Assembly: GCA_964455095.1 (NCBI GenBank)
Contig: CAYVUV010000114.1
Coordinates: forward strand, 1 to 64,000
Source: CAYVUV01 sp964455095
GTDB taxonomy: Bacteria; Desulfobacterota; Binatia; HRBIN30; CADEER01
Direction: 5' to 3'
Length of the DNA stretch: 64,000 bases
Each line of letters begins with the position of its first letter. Positions within the stretch are counted from its first letter, which is position 1. Below the pieces are notes generated by a model. It was not told where the DNA came from and searched no databases. It was given only the letters and a program-made list of their open reading frames with translations. Shown in pieces: positions 1 to 8,231 of the stretch. The translations under genes and the position numbers were made by a program.

Positions 1-1
1 G

Positions 2-349
2 GAGTGGTTCCGGGACTTTCTGCACAGCCGTCGCCAGGAGTTGCTGGGCGAGGCGGAGCGGACGGTGATCGGAATGGTCGACGGCAAGGAGAACTTTCCC
101 GAGCCGGCCGACCGCGCCGCGCTGGAATCCGAGCGCAACGCGACGCTGCGCATTCGCGACCGCGAGCGCAAGTTGATCAGCAAGATCGAGCAGGCGCTCG
201 AACGCATCGAAGACGGCACCTTCGGCATTTGTGAAGAGTGCGGCGAGGGCATCGGCGTCGAGCGCCTGAAGGCGCGGCCGGTGACGACGCTGTGCATCGA
301 CTGCAAGGCCGACCAGGAAGCCGAAGAGCGCAAGTCGCGCGGCGCCTGA
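2..349 (+). CDS. dksA: DksA/TraR-family zinc-finger regulator (5' end outside window)
   Basis: The open frame runs in from the left edge, so the start codon lies upstream. The visible 115 residues show a charged coiled-coil region (heptad-like, rich in Glu/Arg) followed by the C4 zinc finger CEECGEGIGVERLKARPVTT...CIDC, the DksA/TraR signature. Proteins of this family bind the secondary channel of RNA polymerase and, with ppGpp, adjust transcription initiation. The acidic DxxDA tip found in true DksA cannot be judged because that part is missing. It ends 19 bp before the stop of the convergent acyl-CoA dehydrogenase gene. Family assignment is firm; DksA versus a shorter DksA-like protein is not settled. 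Confidence 0.85.
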   Translation, partial: EWFRDFLHSRRQELLGEAERTVIGMVDGKENFPEPADRAALESERNATLRIRDRERKLISKIEQALERIEDGTFGICEECGEGIGVERLKARPVTTLCIDCKADQEAEERKSRGA

Positions 350-368
350 AACGCCGCGCGTCGGGGGG

Positions 369-1550
369 TCAGCTGCCGCGCGGCAGCCCGAGGACCTGCA
401 TGGCGATGATGCCGCGCATGATCTCCGAAGTGCCCGAGGCGATGCTGGCGGCCGGCGACTGCAGGAAGCCGCCCTGCATCGAGTACGAGGGGTTCACCCG
501 CTCGCCGGGCAGCGGCGTGTCATACAGCTGACCCGCCGGCCCGAGGATCGACATGCCGATCTGCGGCATGGCCTGGGTCAGCGCCGTCCAGTGCATCTTG
601 ATGATCGACGCCTCCGGCCCTGGCATCCCCATGCGCAGCAGCTTGTCCATGGTGCGCTGGCAGGTGTGGCGGAAGGTCTCGACCCCGACGTAGACGTCGG
701 CCAGCGCCTGGCGCGTCGTCGGGTTGCGGTGCGCGCCGCGCTCGCGCGCGAAGCGCATGAGCTGATCGCGCGCGCGGGCGAGCAGGATCTGCATCTCGAC
801 TACGTACATGATGCCGCGCTCGTTCTGCAGCGCGGAGGTGACGATCGCCCAGCCCTTGTGCAGCTCGCCGAGCAGGTTGTCGCGCGGCACGCGCACGTCT
901 TCGAAGAAGACCTCGTTGAACTCCGCCTGGCCGCCGATCTGGCGCAGGGGGCGGACACTGATGCCCGGGCTCTTCATGTCGACCAGCAGGCAGGAGACGC
1001 CGTTGCGCCGCGTCGAGTCGGGGTCGGTGCGGCAGAACACCATGCACCAGTCCGCGTGCTGCGCGTACGTCGTCCACACCTTCTGGCCGTTGAGCAGGAA
1101 CTCGTCGCCTTCGAGCAGCGCCTTGGTGCGCAGCGAGGCGAGATCGGAACCGGCGCCCGGCTCGGAGAAGCCGCAGCACCAGAGATGCTCGGCGTTGAGG
1201 ATCTTCCCGACCAGGCGCTGCTTCTGTTCCTCGGTACCATAGGCCAGCAGCGGCGGTCCGACGATGCCGATGCCGAGGCTGTTGATGATCTCGGGCGCGT
1301 CGGCGCGCGCCATCTCCTCGACGTACGCGATCTGCTCCGGGATGGACGCACCGCGGCCGCCGTACTCGGTCGGCCAGGTGATCGCCACCCAGCGGTTGGC
1401 CGCCAGCTTGGCCTGCCAGCCGCGCAGGCGCGCGATGCGCTCGGCATCAGGCAACTCCGCGACGCGGTCGCGGCGCAGCTCGGGCGGCAGATTGGCGGCG
1501 AGCCATTCGCGCAGCTCGCTTCGGAAGGTCTCGAGGGTGTCGGTGCCCAT
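369..1550 (-). CDS. acyl-CoA dehydrogenase
   Basis: 393-residue flavin-dependent acyl-CoA dehydrogenase, expected to introduce an alpha,beta double bond into an acyl-CoA and pass electrons to ETF. The N-terminal helical domain is followed by the FAD/substrate segment GFSEPGAGSDLASLRTKA, then NGQKVWTTYAQHADW, and near the C-terminus GTSEIMRGIIAMQVLGLPRG, all typical of the family at normal length. The frame stays open across the tRNA gene to 1757, but the Met codon at 1548-1550 (protein MGTDTLETF) is the sensible start because it matches the family N-terminus; no strong Shine-Dalgarno is visible. The long N-terminal helix and NERG motif resemble the FadE group acting on bulky or branched substrates (inference). 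Confidence 0.9.
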   Translation of the reverse strand: MGTDTLETFRSELREWLAANLPPELRRDRVAELPDAERIARLRGWQAKLAANRWVAITWPTEYGGRGASIPEQIAYVEEMARADAPEIINSLGIGIVGPPLLAYGTEEQKQRLVGKILNAEHLWCCGFSEPGAGSDLASLRTKALLEGDEFLLNGQKVWTTYAQHADWCMVFCRTDPDSTRRNGVSCLLVDMKSPGISVRPLRQIGGQAEFNEVFFEDVRVPRDNLLGELHKGWAIVTSALQNERGIMYVVEMQILLARARDQLMRFARERGAHRNPTTRQALADVYVGVETFRHTCQRTMDKLLRMGMPGPEASIIKMHWTALTQAMPQIGMSILGPAGQLYDTPLPGERVNPSYSMQGGFLQSPAASIASGTSEIMRGIIAMQVLGLPRGS

Positions 1551-1669
1551 GGGCGGTGTATCTAATCGGACCGCCGCGCCGACGCAATCGATACGTCGAT
1601 GCGGCCGCTGCACTTGCGGAGCAGAGCCGATTTGGATAATCCACTTGTCGACCCGCGCGAGGGTCTTTC

Positions 1670-1723
<54 letters not shown>

Positions 1724-1742
<19 letters not shown>

Positions 1743-1942
1743 CTCCGAGATCGACACGGCGCGGCGGTCCCTTCCCTGGGGGCCGCCCGCCCATTTCGCC
1801 TCGGGCCCGCCGGTGGAGTTGCGAGCGCGCCGGTTCGCTCCAATTCGGCGATCAACGCTTCGACGCGCGGAAAGCGCCGATCGAACAGCTCACGCATGCG
1901 CGCCAGGCGGGCCGCCTGGGGTGTCGTGCTCCGTATGCGCAC
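1724..1942 (-). CDS. possible small hypothetical protein
   Basis: 72-residue frame starting with GTG at 1940-1942, preceded by GGAGG four bases upstream. The N-terminal half (ARMRELFDRRFPRVEALI) reads as an amphipathic helix; the C-terminal third is Pro/Arg-rich and less protein-like. The 3' end runs 19 bp into the opposite-strand tRNA-Ala gene, which counts against it. No family is recognised. It would follow the small gene at 2012-2179 on the same strand. Confidence 0.3.
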
Positions 1943-2011
1943 GCAGCCTCCGGTCGTCGCGGCCGCGCAAAAGCCGCCGCCGCGACGCCAGATGAAAACG
2001 ATGGACCCTTG

Positions 2012-2179
2012 CTAGACTTCGTCCCAGACGACGCGTTCGAACGCCTGCGGTTCGGCGCCGGCGCGATCGCGGTCCATGAAGCGGCCGGCGGGTTCGTCCT
2101 GCCATGTGCGGGTCGGTCGGCCCCCGGCGTTCTTGCCCTCGTCTGAGGGCTTGCGGTCGTCCGCTCTCTTCGGTCTCAT
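2012..2179 (-). CDS. small hydrophilic hypothetical protein
   Basis: 55-residue, strongly charged protein beginning MRPKRADDRKPSDEGKNAGG, starting at the ATG whose complement is 2177-2179. A strong Shine-Dalgarno (ACGGAGG, 5-6 bp spacing) precedes it on the minus strand, which is the main argument for a real gene. No cysteines, no membrane segment and no recognised domain; the composition suggests a disordered peptide. The frame is open further upstream but has no better start. Confidence 0.45.
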   Translation of the reverse strand: MRPKRADDRKPSDEGKNAGGRPTRTWQDEPAGRFMDRDRAGAEPQAFERVVWDEV

Positions 2180-2544
2180 GCGACCTCCGTCCTCGCTTTC
2201 AAGCGAGTCACTCGCCGACCCCGTCCAGCCCGACCGCCACAGTTGGCGACGACGGCTGACCAAGCGGAGTCGATATAACAGCAGTGCGTCCGTCGTCTGC
2301 TAATCCCTTCATACCATTCGCTGTGAATGCTGGGAATCCGGGACAAACCCGCAAGGGGCTCGTGGTTTTCCCCAACCGGTCGCCGGTGCCGTTTCGATCG
2401 CGGCAAAGGCTGGCGGTTGTCGAGCGTCGCGTCGTCTTGCTGTGCGCTGTGCGCCGCAAAAGCGGTTGACACAATTGGATAGCGAGCACTAATGTCGCGC
2501 GTCGATCGCACCGGTGGGGGAGTGAGTTGGGACATGGTGATTGG
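2180..2544. other. intergenic region between divergent genes
   Basis: About 365 bp without a supportable gene. It separates the small minus-strand gene at 2179 from the secreted beta-helix gene at 2545 and contains the promoter-like pair described at 2466-2495. No other repeat or RNA structure is visible. Confidence 0.6.
2466..2495 (+). promoter_or_regulatory. candidate sigma70-type promoter for the beta-helix genes
   Basis: A perfect -35 hexamer TTGACA at 2466-2471 is followed 18 bp later by TAATGT (2490-2495), which keeps the TA and final T of the -10 consensus. It lies about 50 bp upstream of the ATG at 2545. Local sequence is AT-richer than the surroundings. Assignment rests on consensus match only. 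Confidence 0.4.
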
Positions 2545-3555
2545 ATGACTGCAATGCCGCTGCGCATTGGAAAATCTCGCACACGCCGCGCGGCGCGCGC
2601 GCGCCGTGCGCTCGCCGCTCTGGCGCTGCTGCTCGCAAGCGCGCCGCATGCGGCGCAGGCCAAACTGTGCGGCGACGACGTCGGTGGGCGCGACGTGCCG
2701 TGCGCCTGCGGCGATACGGTGGTGAGCAATCTGGCGTTGACCAACGACCCGGTGGCGACCACGGTCTGCCCGAGCGATGCGCTGCTGGTGCGCGCGCCCG
2801 AAGCCGCCGAGGGCGTCACCATCGACCTGCGCGGCAAGACGCTGCGCGGCAGCGGTCGCGGCACCGGTGTCTGGGTGCTCGCCGGCGGGCCCGGCGGCGC
2901 ACGCGTGTCGAGCGGCGGCTCGCGGGCGGCGATCGAGGGCTTTCACGACGGCGTGGTGGCACACGGGCCGGATACCATCGCCTTGCTTGAGGACATCACC
3001 GTGCGCGGCTGCAAGCGCGACGGTGTCCGCATCGGCAGCGCCGGCTATCAGGTGCGCGCCGTCGAGGTCGAGAGCGTCGGGCGCGACGGGTTCGCCCTGA
3101 GCGGAAGCGGCTGGCAGATCGCTTCAACGCGCGCCACCGGCAACGGCCGGCATGGTTACATGATCATGGGGCAGGGCGGTTCCATCGGCACACCGTGGGC
3201 CGGCAACACGGCGGAGAACAACCGCCACACCGGCTTCAGCGTCATGGGCACCGGACACCAACTGCTGGGCTGCACTGCGTCGAGCAATATGAAGGACGGG
3301 CTCATGGTGCGCGGGGCCGGTATCGAGATGCGCGCGTGCTTGGCGCACGCCAACGGCGACGACGGCATCGCTGGCATGGGCAACGAATGGCACCTGAGCG
3401 GCAACCGGGCCGACGACAACGGGGGGAACGGCCTGGTCGCTCGCGGTACGAACATGCTCGACGAGGGTGGCAACGGCGGCACCGGCAACCGCGGCGGCGG
3501 GCAGCAGCGCCCCGTCCAACAGTGCGAGATCGGCGGCGCGCCCTGCGCGCCGTGA
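2545..3555 (+). CDS. secreted right-handed beta-helix repeat protein
   Basis: 336 residues from ATG 2545 (a second Met lies three codons on; TTG 2527 is an alternative). The N-terminus has an Arg-rich n-region, hydrophobic core ALAALALLLASA and cleavage-like site AAQA|K, so it is exported. The mature part contains repeated short strands with G and N at turns, for example TGNGRHGYMIMG, ENNRHTGFSVMG and NANGDDGIAGMG, the pattern of the parallel beta-helix (NosD/pectate-lyase-like) family. A Cys cluster CGDD...VPCACGD follows the signal. No catalytic carbohydrate-active residues can be recognised, so the role may be structural or polysaccharide binding. The next secreted gene starts 7 bp downstream, probably in one operon. 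Confidence 0.75.
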   Translation: MTAMPLRIGKSRTRRAARARRALAALALLLASAPHAAQAKLCGDDVGGRDVPCACGDTVVSNLALTNDPVATTVCPSDALLVRAPEAAEGVTIDLRGKTLRGSGRGTGVWVLAGGPGGARVSSGGSRAAIEGFHDGVVAHGPDTIALLEDITVRGCKRDGVRIGSAGYQVRAVEVESVGRDGFALSGSGWQIASTRATGNGRHGYMIMGQGGSIGTPWAGNTAENNRHTGFSVMGTGHQLLGCTASSNMKDGLMVRGAGIEMRACLAHANGDDGIAGMGNEWHLSGNRADDNGGNGLVARGTNMLDEGGNGGTGNRGGGQQRPVQQCEIGGAPCAP

Positions 3556-3562
3556 GGGCCGC

Positions 3563-6301
3563 ATGCGCTGCTCACGCTTCGCTGTTGCGGCGTTTGGCCT
3601 GGTCGGGCTCGCCGTCGTTGCCCCGCGCGGTGCGGCGGCGCTGACCGCCTGCACGGCGGCGCAGATCTCGTCGCAGGATTCGAATTGTCCTGCCACCAGT
3701 GCGCCGTGTTCGATCACCAAGAACTTTGACGTTCCGGACGGCTGTACGCTCGATTTCGGCACCCGGACGGTGACGATCACCGGCTCCGGAGAGCTCGACA
3801 TCGCCGCCGGCACGGTGACGGTCAAGGCGGGAATCTTTGCCGTCGGCCCCGGCGGCTTCATCGACGGGCGCGGCAATCAAAACTCTCCGCCGCGCAACCG
3901 CGGTGGGATGATCCACATCATCACCACCGGAGCGGCGTCGGTACAGCGTACGGGCACCTCGATCGGACGCATCGACGTGTCGGGCAACATCGCCGCCGGG
4001 TCGATTCTGTTCGACGCCGGTGGGGCGGTATCCATTACGGGTAAGATCAACGCCGACAATCTCACCAGCGTCGCACCCGGCGGAACCATCCGGATCGCGG
4101 CCGGTGGCGACGTGACCACCGCCTCCAACAGCGTCGTCACCGCCATCGGCGGCGACGAGTCGCAAGGCGGCGGGCAAGTCGACATCATCGCCGGCGGGCT
4201 CGTCGATCTCGGCACGGTGATCGATGTACACGGCAGCGACGGCGGTGTGTTCGACGTCACGTCGGGCGGCGCGCTCACGGTGCGCGGCGTCGAAGCGACC
4301 GGCACCGGCGACGGCGGCTCGGGCGGCTGCATCGGCTTGACCGGCGGCAGCAGCCTCCAGGTGCTGAATGAAGTCCTGTCGCGCGGCACCGGGTCGAACA
4401 CCGGCTTCGGCGGCGGTTGCGGCGGATTCATCTGCGTCGAGGCGCTGTACGGCGATATCACGGTGTCGAGCGACATCATCGCCGACGGCGCCGATCCCGA
4501 CGGCGGCGGCGGGTCGATCGCCTTGATCGCGCGCGGCAGCATCAACGTGCAGGCGACGCGCAAGATCACCTCGCGCGGCAACGGCGCGCAGGGCTGCGGC
4601 GGCGAGGTGTGCCTCGACGGCGAGATCAGCGTCACGCACAGCGGCATCATCGATGCCAGCGGCGGTCTGGGCGGCGGCGACATCGACATCAGCTCCGGCG
4701 GCAACACGACCGTGAGCGGTACGGTCGATGCCTCGGGCCGCAACGCGGGCAGCATCGGCGGCGGCGCGTCGGTCGAAGCGGGCGCGACGCGGCCCGGAAC
4801 CTTGACGCTGTCGAGCATCATCAACGTCCGCGGTGGCAACTGCGGCACCGAAGAGGGCTGCGGTGCCGGCGGTTTCGCCGAGATCATCGGCTGCAACGTC
4901 AACGTGACCTCGCTCGGTGGCTCCACCGCCATCGCCTCGGAAGCCGGCGAGACCGACGTTACGGCATACGAACAGCTCACCTTCGCCGGCTCGTTGAATG
5001 CGACGACCAACACGTCGCCCGGCATCACCGGGCGCAACTTGATCGATCATCCGACCGCCAAGCCGCCGATTCTCGTCGGCGCCATCATTCAGCCGGCAGC
5101 AATCGTCACCGGCCACGCGCGTTGCACCGCACCGGAGTTTCCTGCCGATTGCTTGTTGCCGTGTCCGACGTGCGGCAACGGTGTCGTCGAGTTCCCCGAG
5201 ACATGCGACAACGCGATCGGTACGCCGCTGAGCTGTGACGGGTGCTCCTACGCCTGTCAGGTGGAGGACTGCCAGGACGGGTTGGTCTGCACCATCGATA
5301 CGTGCACGGCGACCCTCGGCTGCCGGCGCGTCGATGCGCCGACGCCGTGCTCGGAACCGGTGACACCGACGCCGACGTTTACGTCGGGTCCGACGTCTAC
5401 TCCGACGGTGACGCGCACGGCCACCGTCACCCCGACCCGCACGCCGACGCGTACCCCGACGAATACGCCGACGGCGACGCCAACGTTCACGCCGACCCGC
5501 ACGCCGACGAATACGCCGACGCGCACCCCGACTCCAACCGTAACCAACACGCCGACCGAAACGCCGACGTTCACGGCGACGCGCACGCCGACGATCACCC
5601 CGACCGCGACCAACACGTCGGCGATCCCGCCGACGCCGACGCCGACCCACACGCTGGTGCCCACCGCGACCGCGACTCGGACGCCGACGCTGACTCCGAC
5701 GGCGACCGCCGGGGTGCCGCCGCTCTGTGTGGGCGGTACGTCGATGATCAAGCCGGTGCTGAAGATCAGCCGCCTCGGCGCGCCCTTCGGCGACGAGAAG
5801 GTGACCTTCAAGGGCAAGCTCGCGTTCGTCCCCGGCACGCCGGCGATCTACAACCCGCCGAGCACCGGGGCGCAGATCCTGATCGAGGACATCGGCGCGG
5901 GCAACACGTCGCTGCTCGGGTGGACGCACCTCACCAAGCCGATTCCCCCAGGTCTCATCGGCAGCGGCTGCAATGCGAGCAAGGACGGCTGGAACAGCAG
6001 TGCGACGACGGCGGTGTACCGCAACGAGTCCGCCGCCATCGATCCGGGCGTCTGTACACCTGGATCAGCCAACGGCCTGCACCTGCTGAAGATCAAGGAC
6101 GGCCGTTCGACGCAGAGCATCATCAGCTTTACGCTCAAGACCAAGGACTCGTTCGTGACACAGCCGACGGCCCCCCTGCGCGCCACGATCGTGCTCGGCG
6201 CCACGCAAACCGCGGGCGATGCGGGCGCCTGCTCGACGTTGTCGTTCACCGCGGCGCAGTGTCGCTTCAACAGCTCCCACACGACGCTGACGTGTCGGTA
6301 G
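3563..6301 (+). CDS. large secreted beta-repeat protein with Cys module and Pro/Thr linker
   Basis: 912 residues; start ATG 3563 chosen because it opens a clear signal peptide (MRCSRFAVAAFGLVGLAVVA, cleavage near RGAAA). Residues ~40-530 are Gly/Ser/Asp-rich repeats (DISSGGNTTVSG, ITSRGNGAQG types) resembling filamentous or beta-helix surface proteins. Around residues 530-600 lies a Cys-rich segment with CGNGVVEFPETCDNA, the DUF4215/myxococcal-type Cys repeat that usually reads CGNGVVEPGEQCDDG. A ~120-residue Thr-Pro repeat linker (about 600-719) leads to a C-terminal ~190-residue domain beginning KPVLKISRLGAPFGDEK, whose function is unknown. Likely a cell-surface or extracellular adhesive protein. 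Co-transcribed with the beta-helix gene just upstream. Confidence 0.75.
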   Translation: MRCSRFAVAAFGLVGLAVVAPRGAAALTACTAAQISSQDSNCPATSAPCSITKNFDVPDGCTLDFGTRTVTITGSGELDIAAGTVTVKAGIFAVGPGGFIDGRGNQNSPPRNRGGMIHIITTGAASVQRTGTSIGRIDVSGNIAAGSILFDAGGAVSITGKINADNLTSVAPGGTIRIAAGGDVTTASNSVVTAIGGDESQGGGQVDIIAGGLVDLGTVIDVHGSDGGVFDVTSGGALTVRGVEATGTGDGGSGGCIGLTGGSSLQVLNEVLSRGTGSNTGFGGGCGGFICVEALYGDITVSSDIIADGADPDGGGGSIALIARGSINVQATRKITSRGNGAQGCGGEVCLDGEISVTHSGIIDASGGLGGGDIDISSGGNTTVSGTVDASGRNAGSIGGGASVEAGATRPGTLTLSSIINVRGGNCGTEEGCGAGGFAEIIGCNVNVTSLGGSTAIASEAGETDVTAYEQLTFAGSLNATTNTSPGITGRNLIDHPTAKPPILVGAIIQPAAIVTGHARCTAPEFPADCLLPCPTCGNGVVEFPETCDNAIGTPLSCDGCSYACQVEDCQDGLVCTIDTCTATLGCRRVDAPTPCSEPVTPTPTFTSGPTSTPTVTRTATVTPTRTPTRTPTNTPTATPTFTPTRTPTNTPTRTPTPTVTNTPTETPTFTATRTPTITPTATNTSAIPPTPTPTHTLVPTATATRTPTLTPTATAGVPPLCVGGTSMIKPVLKISRLGAPFGDEKVTFKGKLAFVPGTPAIYNPPSTGAQILIEDIGAGNTSLLGWTHLTKPIPPGLIGSGCNASKDGWNSSATTAVYRNESAAIDPGVCTPGSANGLHLLKIKDGRSTQSIISFTLKTKDSFVTQPTAPLRATIVLGATQTAGDAGACSTLSFTAAQCRFNSSHTTLTCR
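5361..5715 (+). repeat. degenerate Thr-Pro coding repeat
   Basis: Tandem-like array of ACGCCGAC/ACSCCG hexamer-derived units encoding TPT, RTPT, NTPT and VTPT tetrads. It forms the stiff, probably O-glycosylatable linker of the surrounding secreted protein. The antisense frames read as Val/Gly repeats and are artefacts of the same periodicity. Confidence 0.85.
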
Positions 6302-6354
6302 CGCGCCGTCGCGGCGGCTGACAGCCGCTGCGTTTCCGTGTAGAAGCGCCGGTC

Positions 6355-6771
6355 ATGGCGAACTTCTTTCGACCGCCGCCGGCGCTCGAGCCGCGCACCG
6401 AGGCGTTCTGGCGCGCGTGCCGCGCCGGCCGGCTGGAATTCACGCACTGCGTGCCCTGCGACTATCTGATCCATCCGGCGCGGCCGATCTGTCCGCGCTG
6501 TCGCGGTCGCCAGCTCGACATCGTGGCGGTGAGCGGCCGGGCGCGATTGCACAGCTACACGATCAACCATCAGCGCTGGTTTCCAGGCCAGGAAGTGCCC
6601 TACGTCATCGGGCTGGTCGAGCTGGTCGAGCAGTCCGGATTGCGATTGATGACCAACGTCGTCAATTGCGCCGATGCGCGCCTGGCGATCGGGCTGCCGC
6701 TGCGGGTGGTATTCGAGAATCTGAACGACGACGTGGCGCTGCCGCTGTTCGAGCCCGAGGAGGCGGCGTGA
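6355..6771 (+). CDS. DUF35 Zn-ribbon/OB-fold protein, partner of the thiolase
   Basis: 138 residues. The N-terminal rubredoxin-like zinc ribbon uses C32, C35, C46 and C49 (HCVPCDYLIHPARPICPRC), followed by the OB-fold that begins with GRARLHSYTINHQ and carries YVIGLVELVEQ. DUF35 proteins form heterodimers with thiolase-like or lipid-transfer proteins, binding acyl-CoA for condensation or retro-aldol cleavage as in ChsH2-Ltp2 of steroid side-chain degradation. Here the stop codon overlaps the GTG start of the thiolase gene (GTGA), which strongly supports such a complex. Whether the substrate is a steroid, polyketide or other acyl-CoA cannot be read from the sequence. Confidence 0.88.
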   Translation: MANFFRPPPALEPRTEAFWRACRAGRLEFTHCVPCDYLIHPARPICPRCRGRQLDIVAVSGRARLHSYTINHQRWFPGQEVPYVIGLVELVEQSGLRLMTNVVNCADARLAIGLPLRVVFENLNDDVALPLFEPEEAA

Positions 6772-7946
6772 GCGCGGCCGAGCGACAGGCGATCATCTCG
6801 GGCGTCGGGCAGTCGGCGATCGGGCGCCGCCTGTTTCGCGAGGAGCTCGACCTCACCTGCGAGGCGGCGTTGGCGGCGATCGCCGACGCGGGCCTGCGTC
6901 CCGACGATATCGACGGCATCGCCGCCTATCCGGGACCCATCCTCGCCGGCCCGCCGGGATTCTCCGGGCCCGGGGTCTACGATGTGCAGGACGCACTGGG
7001 CGTCGATCTGCGCTGGCACCTGTCCGGCGCCGAGGGGCCGGCGCAGATTTCCCCGGTGATACACGCCGCGCTGGCCGTCGGTGCGGGTCTGTGCCGCCAT
7101 GCCCTGGTCTACCGCACGGTGACCGAGGCCAGCGCCGCGGCCGACACGGGACGGCTCGGCATTGGGGCCGGCTCGCACGAGATCCGCGGCTTTGCCGCGT
7201 TCTTCATCCCGTTCGGCGCCATGTCGGCCGCCAACTGGCTGGCGCTCTACGCCCGCCGCCACATGCACGAGTACGGCACCACGCGCGAACACCTCGGCGC
7301 CGTGGCCATCAACGCCCGCCGTTACGCGGCGTTCAACCCGCAGGCCATCTACCGGCAGCCGATGACGATGGAGGATTACCTGACGGCGCGCATGGTGAGC
7401 GATCCGTTCTGTCTCTACGACTGCGATGTGCCTGCCGACGGGTGCACGGCGGTGATCATCTCGCACGCCGATACGCGCCGCGACCTGCCGCACGCGCCGG
7501 TGCGCTTCGAAGCGGTCGGCACGGCGATCCGCGCTCGGCCGCTGTGGGATCAGTGGGAGGACCTCACCACCATGGCGGCGCGCGACGCGGCGGCGCACAT
7601 GTGGTCGCGCACGGACCTCACCCCCGCCGACGTCGACACGGCGCAGCTATACGACGGCTTCTCGTTCCTGACGCTGGCGTGGCTCGAGGCGCTCGGTTTC
7701 TGCGGCAAGGGCGAGAGCGGACCGTTCGTTGCCGACGGGCGCATCGGCCTCGGCGGGTCGCTGCCGCTCAATACCTGGGGCGGCCAGCTTTCCGGCGGGC
7801 GTTTGCATGGCTTCGGCTTTCTCGCCGAGGCGGTGCGCCAGCTGCGCGGCGAGTGCGGCGAGCGCCAGGTGGCGAGCTGCGAGGTGGCCGTGGTCGGCGT
7901 CGGCGGCGGTCCGGTCGCTGGCTGTCTGCTGCTGACGCGCGGGTAG
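6768..7946 (+). CDS. SCP-x/Ltp2-type thiolase-like protein
   Basis: 392 residues starting at GTG 6768, inside the 4-bp overlap with the DUF35 gene. The fold is thiolase (IISGVGQSAIG at the N-terminus; LGGSLPLNTWGGQLSGGRLHG and VVGVGGGPVAGCLLL at the C-terminus). The usual N-terminal nucleophilic Cys context is absent; the equivalent region reads LSGAEGPAQISPVIHAA. This matches the lipid-transfer-protein branch in which a DUF35 partner is needed and the reaction can be retro-aldol cleavage rather than thiolysis. The central segment AQLYDGFSFLTLAWLEALGFC includes a Tyr at a position reminiscent of Ltp2 active-site tyrosines, but that correspondence is inferred without an alignment. Confidence 0.82.
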   Translation: MSAAERQAIISGVGQSAIGRRLFREELDLTCEAALAAIADAGLRPDDIDGIAAYPGPILAGPPGFSGPGVYDVQDALGVDLRWHLSGAEGPAQISPVIHAALAVGAGLCRHALVYRTVTEASAAADTGRLGIGAGSHEIRGFAAFFIPFGAMSAANWLALYARRHMHEYGTTREHLGAVAINARRYAAFNPQAIYRQPMTMEDYLTARMVSDPFCLYDCDVPADGCTAVIISHADTRRDLPHAPVRFEAVGTAIRARPLWDQWEDLTTMAARDAAAHMWSRTDLTPADVDTAQLYDGFSFLTLAWLEALGFCGKGESGPFVADGRIGLGGSLPLNTWGGQLSGGRLHGFGFLAEAVRQLRGECGERQVASCEVAVVGVGGGPVAGCLLLTRG

Positions 7947-7990
7947 GTCTCCGGTTGCTTCGGTCAGGCAACGTCCTCTTACGTCAGTCT

Positions 7991-8145
7991 CCTCTCCCGG
8001 ATGGGAGAGGATTAAGGTGAGGGGGATTCAATGTTGCCGAAGGCCTACGGATGAAGTGCGGCCCTGAACGGGCCACCAGAGCGTGGGAGGCTGCGCGGAT
8101 CAATTGCATCCCCCTCATCCTGTCCTTCTCCCATCCGGGAGAAGG
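7991..8145. repeat. palindrome-ended dispersed element, copy 1
   Basis: Left hairpin CCTCTCCCGGATGGGAGAGG (7991-8010, 8-bp stem) is followed by AAGGTGAGGGGGATTCA. The right end has CATCCCCCTCATCC and a second hairpin with stem CCTTCTCCC/GGGAGAAGG (8124-8145). The whole unit, including about 80 bp of interior, is repeated in inverted orientation at 52348-52501, with clear but imperfect interior similarity. The copy lies between the thiolase gene and the SDR gene. It resembles a REP/BIME or small non-autonomous element; no transposase is nearby. Confidence 0.75.
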
Positions 8146-8231
8146 AACCCTCGTGCGATACGTGGTGTGTGCGCTGGGCGGCAGTGCGCAACTCTTTGCG
8201 CCGCGGCGCCGAATGTAGAAGAACTGCCGGC

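Noticed and set aside
5257..5838. Minus-strand Val/Gly-repeat frame
   Set aside because: It is the mirror of the Thr-Pro repeat codons on the plus strand.
3572..5929. 785-residue Arg/Asp-rich minus-strand frame
   Set aside because: Composition is that of a high-GC shadow of the secreted protein gene; no signal peptide, domain or ribosome site.
7991..8145. CRISPR array
   Set aside because: Only two unlike hairpins with no uniform spacers; these are dispersed palindromic units.
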